The notes beneath the pieces were generated by a model that saw only the letters and a program-made list of their open reading frames with translations, was not told the origin of the DNA and did no database searches. The translations under genes were made by a program, and so were the position numbers. From Gracilaria gracilis (lineage: Eukaryota > Rhodophyta > Florideophyceae > Gracilariales > Gracilariaceae), in contig JARGSG010000223.1 of NCBI GenBank assembly GCA_030374805.1, forward strand, positions 434,001-498,000: 64,000 bases of DNA, in the 5' to 3' direction. Below, one piece after another: positions 1 through 9,768 of the stretch (its first letter is position 1; every line of letters begins with the position of its first letter).

Positions 1-696
1 CGTTCCATTCCGAACGTGGGGGTGCTCATTCGGATTGAACACCAGCAACACATCCTCTGTAACTCTACACACGGCATCAGGGATATCGGGCCGAAAGGTT
101 TTGTCGTTAAACAGCTGTAAAAACTCGCATGAAAACGGATCGTGGTGGCCGGCATCGAGCTCCGATCGCGTCTCAATTCTTTGGTACATACGAGAAACCA
201 TAGCCGAATGTCTCGCGTCCGCAATTAGGTGACACAATCTCGCTGTTTCGTGCTTTGTCCAGTTGGGTGCTCGTCCGCGCTCAAGTCCACGTCGAGCCTC
301 TAAGCGTCGATTATCAACGTATTTGTGCACCTCCCATAATCGAGACAGTTCCAATATTTCCTCTGTATCAGACACTCTGGCTTGTTCTAATCGGTTCTTG
401 AGCACAGTCTTTGATCTTGATTTAGAGAGTCCAATTCGTCGAAGTGATGTTGAGAGTATGCTTTGCGTTAGTCGTCGAGGAGTTGGAACGTGCACAGAGG
501 ATAGCACAAAATCAGAGGTTGGTTGCGCTGTTGGCGGTATTGAGGCTGTGTTGTGGTCGTTTGGTAGTGTAGAAGGCGCATTTTGTAGTTCTGAGGCAGT
601 AGATCTTGAGCCTCTGGGCGGGATGAAATGGGGTTCAGTGGGAGATAATTGATCGCTTGATAGTGATGCATCATTGGCATTATTAATTTTGTTCAT
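1..696 (-). CDS. Putative DNA-binding protein with SAP-like and SANT-like regions, C-terminally cut by window edge
   Basis: A single frame stays open from an ATG at 696 to the window edge (232 codons, no stop); an upstream in-frame TGA lies at 724-726. Residues 1-75 are Ser/Pro/Thr-rich and look disordered. Around residues 84-106 the stretch LRRIGLSKSRSKTVLKNRL fits the pattern of a SAP DNA-binding motif. From residue 145 (NWTKHETARLCHLIAD) through LFNDKTFRPDIPD (about 195-207) there is a helical, tryptophan-led segment resembling SANT/Myb-like DNA-binding proteins that often accompany transposons. The domain calls come from pattern resemblance only. The gene could be the accessory protein of a mobile element whose other half lies outside the window, or a host chromatin protein. 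Confidence 0.5.
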   Translation of the reverse strand, partial: MNKINNANDASLSSDQLSPTEPHFIPPRGSRSTASELQNAPSTLPNDHNTASIPPTAQPTSDFVLSSVHVPTPRRLTQSILSTSLRRIGLSKSRSKTVLKNRLEQARVSDTEEILELSRLWEVHKYVDNRRLEARRGLERGRAPNWTKHETARLCHLIADARHSAMVSRMYQRIETRSELDAGHHDPFSCEFLQLFNDKTFRPDIPDAVCRVTEDVLLVFNPNEHPHVRNGT

Positions 697-861
697 CTTG
701 CCACTTCGGTGTCTGGGCGGCCTTCAAAGTGAAGAAGCGGGCAAGGAGAGGCAGCTCATATGCTATGGAACTGGTGGAGAGGCATCTTGCAAGACATATA
801 ATGTTGCAATGGCTGGTCTTAGATATGGCCACTCAGGAGTCGCCACGTTGCCAACGAAACT

Positions 862-1547
862 TCATATACTATATTCATACAAAAAAAAGAGGTATTGGAA
901 CGGCCCTAAGTCCCACAGTCGCACGCTGTTGTGATCTTCGCCCGACGCCACACGTTTTCCATCGGCGCTCCAAGCTACACAACGCACCCAGTTTGTGTGC
1001 TCAACGAGCGGCTCCCCCACCGCTCGGTCACCGTGAGCGTCCCACACGTGCATGCTCTTGTCCTGGCCGCACGAGACAAACCACCGCTCGTCATTGCTCC
1101 ACCCAACACAACGCACAGTATCGGTGTGCCCAAAAAACGTCTCTCCCACCACCGCCCCGCTTCGCACATCCCCCATGCCAAACTTGCAGTCTGCCGAACT
1201 GTTCAACGCACGCGGTTCGTTTCTGTTCAGAGCAACGCAAGTCACCAGAGCTGTGTGTCTACACTGCGGCTGTGCATCGCTCCCTCCGCCGTCACCCTTT
1301 TACACTCACGCACTCCAGACATCTGATCTGTAACCATTTTTCCGCCACTTGCGTTCCACCCCACACAAAGCACAAATGAAGTGTGCCCGACGAGCGGCTT
1401 TCCGAGAATCTGATCGCTGCTGACGATCCAAAGGTTTACAGAGTAGTCTCTCGAGCGCCGCTCATAGATTTCAGTGAGCAGAATTTTGGGCACCGTCCAC
1501 ACCCCTTGATCATGATTCTTTTGAGCAACATTGAACATGTCGTTCAA
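862..1547 (-). pseudogene. WD40-repeat protein relic
   Basis: Two minus-strand frames, 1547-1242 and 1245-862, carry recognisable WD40 units: GHTSFVLCVGWNASGGK, GHTDTVRCVGWSNDERWFVS followed by QDKSMHVWDAHG, and EHTNWVRCVAWSADGKRVAS followed by NSVRLWDLG. The GH...WD spacing of about 30 residues is that of beta-propeller blades. Only three to four of the usual seven blades remain, and the frame shifts between the first and second units near 1245. A degenerate minus-strand segment at 1764-1576 could be more of the same gene but is not convincing. No start or partner domain can be assigned. WD40 propellers are protein-interaction scaffolds, so no specific function follows. Most likely a decayed fragment; an intron at the frame change cannot be excluded. 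Confidence 0.7.
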
Positions 1548-3079
1548 CCATTACAACATACATCCCCGCGCATTCTTATTGGCACGCTTCTGGATCTTCA
1601 CCAAAAGCCTGGCAGATCAAGTCGCGGGCGGTTACGTTCTGTACGTATCCGCCACACCGCTCTTGTATATCGCAGGACACTTTGCCTCCTCGTTCCATAC
1701 TAGTCCGCACTGCAGCATGCAACCGTACCAAATACATCCGCCACAAACGCTCCCCGATTACCACTCCCCTACGACTTGTGCCTCAATCATGTGATCTATG
1801 ACGCCTTCCGCTACACCAGCCTGCCACGGTTTACTCTCATCACGCAACCTGCTTCCTTGCACATCACCCTGGTCCCCTCCACCCCCTCAACTACTCGACG
1901 GACGCTATATAGGCTTACTACCGCGCTCAGGCGCCCGAACATTCGAAGTCACACAAAGTATTTCGGTCGCACGCCTTGAACACACTGGAGATTGAGTCGT
2001 CGTCAGCCACAATTTTCAGACGCACTAATCGCAATGATTGGTTTCATCAGGTCTTTGCCATCTTTGTAGTTAACCGCGAGACTACACCGAGCAACATAGA
2101 ACCTGATGCGACGATAGGCTCACGGCGGGTACACTCAAATCTCGAGACAGAAGATGACTGCAAATTTTGGAGCGCTCTTGGGTGCGTTACGTACGCTCTC
2201 TATGCGACTCATTCCATGCTCCAAGAGGAATGTTCTGGAGTACGGCATGTACTACATACCGTATTCGAGGACCTCAGACTAGTAGTCTGTGATCGACCTG
2301 GATGCACAGAACACTAAATTAGAGCTTCGTCTGGAGTTTTCCAGTTCACAGAATATGTCGTAGTCGCTACAGTCGGAAAAGAAGAGGGAGACGCCTCTTT
2401 GGGAAACTAGGCAACTGGTGATGCGATTGTGCACGACTGGCTTGAAATAGAAGGGCATTAAACGGTCGTGTCTCGGTTACCCACGCAACGTTTGTATTCT
2501 CTCATACATGTTCTGAGCCTGCCTTGACATAGCGCTAGAGCGGCACCGCTCCTACTGAAAGGATTGTGGTTCCCCCTCCAAAGGCATGAATTTTGTGCCT
2601 GGGACAGTAAGATTTGGTATCCATGTATCAATCACCTGGAGAACAATGGCGAGCGCGAGTTGTGAGTTCTGTGCTAGGCGGGGGCCCGAGCCCATTTTCT
2701 GGCCCTTTAGCGTATAGCTGGTGGACCGGAACGGCTTCATAGGGACTCAACTCGTGTTTGCTTTCTGCAATGGGTGGACTAGAGTGTTTTGCTTGTGATG
2801 AAGTGCAATGTTTACCAAGTCTTTGAGAGGTTCTACGCAACATCTATCAAGCATTTACAACAGATGTTCATTTTTCACTGAGACAGAAGTGTGCGGTGGT
2901 TTATTTCATCAGAAACAAACCCAGGTTTGAATTTTCGACAGGTTGGACGACAAACTATGCGTTGGGGACTCGAAACCTGGGTACGTGTTCAAAGATGTTA
3001 AGTGATTACTCAGGATTTCAATCATTTCATCGCTTCATTGGAGTTGCTGCTGGTTATTTCTGATCTACGTCGCTTTTGC
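1548..3079. other. Intergenic stretch without supported gene
   Basis: Only short overlapping frames are present (for example 1976-2317 plus), none with recognisable motifs. The right end abuts the stop of transposase copy A1 (3080), so part of this stretch is probably the 3' flank of that transposon, but no terminal repeat was recognised. Confidence 0.4.
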
Positions 3080-6000
3080 TTAGAGTATGTGATTCAAGTT
3101 TTGCTGTCGGTACTTGTCGATGAAGTAACGGCGCCCAGAGATGTCTAGATACCCCAACAAGGAGTCCACACAAGATGCCGGCTCTGTAGTTATCTCCCCG
3201 ATTTTCAAGTCCTGAGAGTATACGAGCGTTCTTGAAATGTTTTGCTTCAATCCATACTTCTACCAGATATTTAGGAAACTATGTTTTGCTTTTGATCTTC
3301 TTCCACGCACATATCCCACAACAGTACAAACCTAAATCTGCCGAATCATACCGATGTACATTTGCTTTACGACTTGAGCGGAATCATTTGCATGCGACTC
3401 ACTGCTTCTGAATGATGTTTCGGGGACGAACACAGCACAGACACAACATTTCTGTCGACTCTCGTTCGATCTTGTCTTCTTCATTCTGTACAATTCCTCC
3501 GTTGCTACTATAACGTTTTGTTCTCGTACCGAAATTGTGGCAGATTCGAAGGTCTTTACCTCTTCGACTGACACAGATTTCTACTCTGGCATACTTTGTC
3601 GAACAAAGCGCACAAGAAACTGGGACATATTGCTGGACAGAGTCTCCAGCCTTTGTCCCACTCTATTACCGAATGCCGTGGTTTCGTACTACTCTTCAAA
3701 AGATTGTGAGGATGGCTCCAAAAAGAGACGAGGAAGAAGGCACTCATCCTGTGTTACAACTGAGGGAGAAAATCCACCACTCGCTATTCTCAACGCAAAT
3801 AAAGTGTGATTCTTGTGGAATATATGTGATGAGATTGCCTTTCGTGAGTGCACTCGTCGGCCTATCTTACCCACGGGGCGTTCCACACTCAATTGTGATA
3901 AGTTTGGAAGAGGTCTGCACTGCGTCAACATTTCTGGAAGATGAAGAATAGCTCGAGTCGTTGGAGTGACACAAAATCCATATCCTTCCATTGACCCGAC
4001 CATTGTAAAAAATTGTGCATAGAGCTGCTCAACGATATTCTGGTGCTTTGAACAACTAGAAGGCGAGCAGTTGTAATCGAAGACTATACCAGTCATCTCG
4101 CAAGTACTCTCCCACAGATCAAACACCTTCTTTTGAAGCTTCCATCGATGCAGGAAAGGCAGTAAGTACATCTCCGCATGCTTCTTCAGATCTTCTGCTT
4201 TGAAGCGAGATAAGTTTTGTAATGAGAACGGCGATCGGCCCCACGATGATGGAATACTATTGAGATACTTCTCAATAATGGTGTTGATTTTGGACTGAAG
4301 CTGAGTAGATATCACGAAACTTGGAACCTCTGCATCAAGTCTTTCTAAACCGGAATGGGATCCTGTTATGAGCCTGAGGACATGTTCCACCCATCCTAGA
4401 AGTACGAGGTGCTCAGTATCATAAGGAGCGGAAAACGGAAAGACCGTATTTAAAGAGCGAAGAAGAGATATTCTGGACACTCCTTTCCTCTTTGCAAGGA
4501 ACTTTTTCCACTTTGAGTCATGTTCAAGATTTTTCAACTGTCTCCATATGGATATCGTTTGAGCGGTTGTTCTAGGATGAGGACATTCAACTTGATAAGT
4601 GTTCCACTGGTGCACTCAAAGCGCCCAGCCGCAAAGTTTCGAACTACCTTCATATCAACTGCTGGCAAGGGTACAAATGATCTGCAGCATTTCACGTATG
4701 TCTTCTGCTTACGGCAAAATCAGCAGAATGTGGACCCTGTATGCCCAACAAATCCGAAAACTTTCGTTGCAGCCGGCCAGTTCGAAGTGAAAAAGTGTAC
4801 AAACGCGTACAAAACTCTTACTCTCCCATCCGCACATACTACCTTCATTCCGTGTTCCAGTTTCCGCAGGTTATTTACTACAGCATAAGTAAACGACTCG
4901 AAGAATTCTGACTTATGAGCTCCTGGGATTGCACCGTATATCAAAGAATTGACTGCTTTAGATCTCTCGGAAGGTCTGTAGTTCAGAACTGCTGAAACCA
5001 AGGGCCAACAGGATATCAAATCGCCGGATCTGGTCTTAGAGACCTCAAACCCATCTGTGGATAACGTGAGGAAAACGTACACCTTGGCGTTTTGCTGTTG
5101 TTTCCATTCCCTTAATCTTTCACCATGTAATTTTTGGAAGAGAAGCCCGTCGTAGCAATCGTGATGAGAATTCCTGTCCATCTCATGATTGCATGCAACC
5201 TCAGCTCTGTGCAACCCACGTACAATCTCCGAGAAAGATTCTGGGGCTCTGAAAAAAGCTTATACCATATCGAACGGTTTCGAATACCAAAACTTTTCGA
5301 GTTAGATCCAAGCAGAGATCTGTTGCACTCTGGGCATTCACGCGCAGATCTCAAAGGCCCAATACGTGCAGCGTGCTCTTCTGGTCACCTGCTGACAAAT
5401 TTTTTGGCACTATTGTAGTTCTTCGAACGTAGTTCAACAGAGACCGATAGGAAGACCTGGACGCAATTGGAGGAACGGAGAGCAAGCGTTGGATACTCCG
5501 TTGTGTATTCCAGAAAGCTCAACAGTGAAGATAAATTGGCGTAGTCTACGATATTCCTGTATCACTATCAAATCAGCAGTGTCAAAATGGAATTCACGGG
5601 ATCCCTCAAGAGAGTCAATGGACTGCTTATATGAAACCAAGGGCTCACTATTTGAAGGAGTGGAATCAATGTCTTCCTCTGCGCCTTTCTCGAGTCTCGG
5701 AAATACCGAAGATTTCAGAAGATGGTTTTCGCCGGTTGATAGTGCTGCGCTGGTACGCTAATTCACGTTAACGCATTGGGTGAGTTCGGATTTGCTTTCC
5801 AACGGAAAATATCGGTGGTAATTCTCTTGTTAAGAGGTAAGTTCTGCATCATTTTGACCTTTATAATATGCATCCGATTGCGGTTGTGACGCTAGCAATG
5901 GTGAGTGAAATGAACCTGAAGCCGAGCCACCTGCAAAGCTGATGGACTGTGTTACCTTCCATCGAATTCTTTTCACCTGCAACCCTTGCTGTCGATCTTG

Positions 6001-6102
6001 GAACTCATCTCTTCTAGAGGTTTTTTGTCTTCCGCCGCTTACGAGCTTCAATCTCTTATCTGGTTGAACTTCCCACCGACTTCGCTTTCTGAGTCTCTCC
6101 AT
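3080..6102 (-). pseudogene. Tnp2-type transposase copy A1 (gene A of two-gene transposon), decayed
   Basis: Homologous along its length to copies A2-A4 and A6. It starts at ATG 6102 with the family motif KRSRWE, then passes through several frames: 5640-5434 (RRLRQFIFTVELSG), 5354-5112 (CPECNRSLLGS), 5214-4720 and 4615-3689, and ends in the tail RRYFID at a TAA at 3080-3082. The transposase core is clear: LSTDGFE, CWPLVSAVLN, IPGAH, then FTSNWPAATKV and HTGSTFC, as in En/Spm Tnp2 proteins (LATDGF, WPV, IPGP, NDFPA, SGW, CPYC). The second predicted catalytic Asp is Asn here (codon 4782-4780), and the DVMH motif reads DTEH. Multiple frame changes show it is not translated whole. Its B partner, expected to the right on the plus strand, is missing. 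Confidence 0.8.
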
Positions 6103-6989
6103 TTTTTGTACAGCACGACCGAGGCGTAAAATTCGTGAAGTTATTGATCATTCACAGCTACTACGGGCATCGTATGCATCGCAGAACTCGAGTTTGAATT
6201 ATTCCGAGTATTATTCAAATCCAGAGAGTTTTGAAGTTTATGAGCGTTGAGGTTCAACTTCAAACTGTTCCCGAGAAGTATGCCAAAAAATACAATCACG
6301 TGATATCTAGAAAGACACTAATGCATCATGTGAGAGTTGAAAGGCGCCGAATCTAACGTGAACCAAAAGCTCAGAGCCAGCTTTAGCCAAACGAAACAAA
6401 AGTGGCGCCTCGACGCAATGACTTCCATGTACTCTTCCCTCACTATCCTTGACCCTGCTTCTTTTTCCAACGGCATCCTCCACTCTCCCATTCTATCTTA
6501 CTTCCTTCCTTTCGCCTCTATCTTCTCTCTATCTTCAAGTCACAATTTCAGTAAGTCAAAGCAGCGCTTATGTTGTTCTGCACTGGCTTCTCTCTGCGAG
6601 AAGCATCTTCTTGCGCTCCCAAATGCCTTGTGTCATCCGCCAGCGTGCTTTGTTACGGAGTTTGTATCACGTACCCGTGGATAACGGCACCGGCTTTATT
6701 TTATTTTTGTGCTGGTATTGCATTCTTAACTTCCCCAGACTCTTAACCGCGTTACGTGCTGTGCTTTTGGCACGGCACATATATCTCTGATACACTCCAA
6801 CTCCAATGATTTCGTGCAGTGGCTCTTTTCCACTCTTTCGATGTCTTGTCTGTGACTTCGGCTTACTGTTTAAACATCTCTCAGTTCAACACGAATCATG
6901 ACTGACGCTGTCGATCAAACGGCCGGAGTGGTGGTCGACAGGCACCTGCATTCATCGTGCCTTAGTCGCAGCAATGCCACTGCTACGAA
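6103..6989. other. Flank of A1; possible remnant of a lost B-gene leader
   Basis: This is where the divergent promoter and B gene of copy A1 would be expected. Plus-strand 6430-6545 is strongly pyrimidine-rich, like the leader preceding gene B in other copies (for example the B-sense strand at 39216-39300). No B-protein motif follows. Frames 6337-6684 and 6449-6790 show no domain and reflect the low-complexity tract. Confidence 0.3.
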
Positions 6990-7380
6990 GGAGGGGGCCC
7001 TGTGAGCAATTTAAATAACCCAAATATGGCCGGGATAAGGCCAATATGGTTCCTAAATAATACTTAAAAATGTGCACGGAAAACGGGCACCGCACGGCCA
7101 AAATATGGCCTGGAGAGTGCCCATACACGTGGGCGAAAGAAGGCTTCATTCAGAATGCCAAGAAAAGACCCAAAAATGAGCTATTATTGTCCTCGTTAGA
7201 AGTCTCAATAGTGGATGAGAAGGGAAATAGTTTTGGTCAAAATAAGACCCAAATGCGACCAGAGCCGTGCTCTTTGGTGCACATTCGTACATGTATGGGT
7301 CTCTTTGCATTAACCAGATAATTCCCGAATATGGCCCGTATTTCAGTCTAATTTTGGCGTGTTTAGATCCATTTACTGAT
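6990..7380. repeat. Degenerate GGCC/AAATATGG motif array
   Basis: Many short variants of a common word occur at irregular spacing in both orientations: CCCAAATATGGCC, AAGGCCAATATGG, GGCCAAAATATGGCC, GGTCAAAATAAGACC, GAATATGGCCC. The array lies about 0.5-0.9 kb beyond the 3' end of gene B copy B2. Similar arrays recur at the same relative position near B3, B4 and B6. Subterminal repeats bound by element-encoded proteins are known in En/Spm transposons; that role here is inference. Confidence 0.6.
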
Positions 7381-7856
7381 GAGAATAGAACCCTGTAAGT
7401 ACGATATGTGTCATGATATGTGACCGCGTCTCGTACAAGTGGTAGCTTTTTCCAGGCTCCATATATGTACCTAAATGTTCCAATCTATTGGCTTTCAGCG
7501 ACCTGAAAATGGGGTTCGCGTACTTCTTACGCATGAAGACAAGCCCGTAACGTGTACCTCTGTAGCACTAACAATGATGCACAAAGTATCAAATAGTTAC
7601 CACATCGCACACGGTCTTTGTACGCGATGCCGTATCACGGTTGTTTATTAACGGAAATGACATAAAAACTTCAATGGCTGGACTATTACCAACCAATGAT
7701 GCAACCTTATAACACGAAATCCCCATCTCTTTGTAGATCTACGGTACCATTTGGGCAGAACTCGAAGTATTGGCACTGCTCAGAATCGCACAACTCCAAA
7801 TTGGTTTTGTCGAGATTATTAACTGAGTATCCTATCCGTCGCGTTCTTTTGGACGT
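7381..7856. other. Flank between motif array and B2
   Basis: No gene recognised. The small frame 7696-7890 (plus) is antisense to the end of B2. Confidence 0.3.
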
Positions 7857-9212
7857 TCAGCTTGAACTCATCTTCTTTGGATTCTTGTGATGACGCTTAC
7901 GTGATCCACGAAGACTGTTTCCTGTTCGGCTCGTAAGCAGTCTACTACAGGTGTTCTGAGTATGGGTATCAGATCTATTGTGCCCATCATCCGTCTCAAT
8001 GTGTGACACCAACACTCGCCGCGGGGCCCTTCTCGGTTTCTTCTTTCCCAAGTTTGGGCGAATTTGGGACGGGATATTTGACTTGTTCTCATCTTCCGTA
8101 TTGGCCTTCCTTCCGATTCGTTTGCGACTGATCGTCTTCGTGACCGGCTGTCCTGAACGATTTCTATTTCGGTTGTTGACTTGAGCTTGAGTTGCAGCTC
8201 TCCCTTGAATCATACTCTGCTCCACAGATTGGAAGCGAAGATTGGAGGCAGTGCTGTTGCCATCATATGCTTCTAAGTCTGTGTCATGTTCATGAACGGA
8301 ACTCTCAATATCGCTTTCCGGCATATCATCTCCATCATTATTGTCATATTCAGAATCATAGCCACCATCCTTATCAAAGGCTGTTAGTGGCTTGCGTACA
8401 TGGGTATATTTTGTTACGACCGGCGAAACTATTTCACTTTGCTCAACCTCGCCATCACAACCATTGGAGTCCTGTAAACCGCTCTTCGCATCCATGGACT
8501 TATTGTGTTCTTCGGATACAAGGCAGTCACTGCCAGTTGAAAATGGAGGTTGATCTTGATCGTTCGCATGAGTCACATGGGTTTCTTCCGCAAAGTTTGC
8601 ATTCTTCTTCTTGTTCTCGCGCTTGCGTGCCTCCGCTGCCGCCTTCTTATCTCCTTGAATGGCTTCTTTTAGGAAATCTTTCAAGACCCATCCCCCTTGT
8701 GAAGCAGAGAAAACAAGATAAGTTTCAAGAAGCTTACGCTTAAGATTCATAATCTGAGACAAAACTTCTTTACGCACTGAGCTGTAGGTTCGGGTGCCAC
8801 GTTCGATCCCAAGTCGATGATAGAGAAATGAACGAATGTCATCTTTGATAACGTTTGCCATCGTGGTGTAAATGGGATACCCATCCTCCATAGATTCCGA
8901 GTCACGTCCCATCTTTTCCTGATACAATCGATTGAAAAGGACCCTCAAAGAGTTGGTAGTGCCAGTGCAAACCCCAGGCCGGTCGGAATCTCTGAAACGT
9001 CTTTTGATAGAAGCTGTTGGTATCATGACGGAGTTGGCGGGGAGTGGGCTTCGTTGCAAGATATCAAAACCAGTTAATGTACCCTGACCATAATCAGGCT
9101 GGCCTGCTCCTCTCAGCTGGTTTGACGCCTGAAGTGACTGCGCATGGACAGCGCGACTCTCTGACTGCATAGCACTGTCAGCGGTAACCCTGTGCAAGGT
9201 TCGCAAACTCAT
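7857..9212 (-). CDS. Transposon accessory protein B, copy B2 (intact)
   Basis: 451-residue open frame starting at ATG 9212 and ending in TGA. The start MSLRTLHRVTADS matches the starts of B3 (MSTRDMQVVTADN) and B6 (MSSRILHGVTVES). A conserved core covers about residues 60-190: SVMIPTASIKRRF, DRPGVCTGT, VFNRLYQEKMGR, PIYTTMANVIKDDIRSFLY, RGTRTYSSVRKEV and a Lys-rich helix KKAAAEARKRENKKK. An acidic, low-complexity middle (GGYDSEYDNNDGDDMPESD) follows, then a basic tail (IGRKANTEDENK, GKKKPRRAPRR, SRKRHHKNPKK) that looks like nuclear-localisation or DNA-contact sequence. The family is not recognised. Its constant divergent pairing with the Tnp2-like gene suggests the role TnpA plays in En/Spm (binding element ends), but there is no visible TnpA homology. 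Confidence 0.75.
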   Translation of the reverse strand: MSLRTLHRVTADSAMQSESRAVHAQSLQASNQLRGAGQPDYGQGTLTGFDILQRSPLPANSVMIPTASIKRRFRDSDRPGVCTGTTNSLRVLFNRLYQEKMGRDSESMEDGYPIYTTMANVIKDDIRSFLYHRLGIERGTRTYSSVRKEVLSQIMNLKRKLLETYLVFSASQGGWVLKDFLKEAIQGDKKAAAEARKRENKKKNANFAEETHVTHANDQDQPPFSTGSDCLVSEEHNKSMDAKSGLQDSNGCDGEVEQSEIVSPVVTKYTHVRKPLTAFDKDGGYDSEYDNNDGDDMPESDIESSVHEHDTDLEAYDGNSTASNLRFQSVEQSMIQGRAATQAQVNNRNRNRSGQPVTKTISRKRIGRKANTEDENKSNIPSQIRPNLGKKKPRRAPRRVLVSHIETDDGHNRSDTHTQNTCSRLLTSRTGNSLRGSRKRHHKNPKKMSSS

Positions 9213-9239
9213 GTTGAATTCAATACGAAACTCAACGCT

Positions 9240-9316
9240 CTGGCACGAGAAACATTACATCATGATGGTTAATAGTCTCCATCTCGGTCGTCGGAACTGG
9301 GTTTTTATATGCATAC
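9240..9316 (-). other. Predicted leader intron of B2
   Basis: On the minus strand TTTTCAG is followed by GTATGC (donor at 9316), and the acceptor TTCTCGTGCCAG ends at 9240, 27 nt before the B2 ATG. B4 and B6 have introns at the equivalent place, which supports it, but the frame before the donor is not open, so the upstream exon here would be untranslated. Confidence 0.4.
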
Positions 9317-9768
9317 CTGAAAAGAATGAATGACGTCTTGGCGATCCGAATTGCACGTTGAGGTTCACCCAGAGAGCAGCTCTGCGAGTTGGAGAAGTTG
9401 TGACGTCTCTGACAGGAGAGAAAGCCAGATGAAGCTCAAGACGCGCAGAATGTGGTCCGATGAGAGGATGAGATGGTGAGGGGTTCTTTCGCACTTAAGT
9501 ACAATCTTCAACTAAAGTGAAAGCTCGAAGTGAAAACGACCTTCAGATACCAAAACAATTCCCAAGTTTCAACTTTGGCTAAGTATTTCCTACTTTTGGT
9601 TTTGCATGGGAGCATCTCGTAGAGACTAAATACCCACGGTGCCTGCAAGTACAATATATCGACGTTGTGAATGGCCATTAGGTAACCACTGCACTTTTCT
9701 ATCCAAAGTCTAATGAAATAATCTTGATTGTACCGCTTTCTTCCAGTTTCCAACAGGCTTCAACGAAG

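Noticed and set aside
1976-2317. Plus-strand 113-codon frame
   Set aside because: No motif, no relative, and length within chance expectation for this composition.
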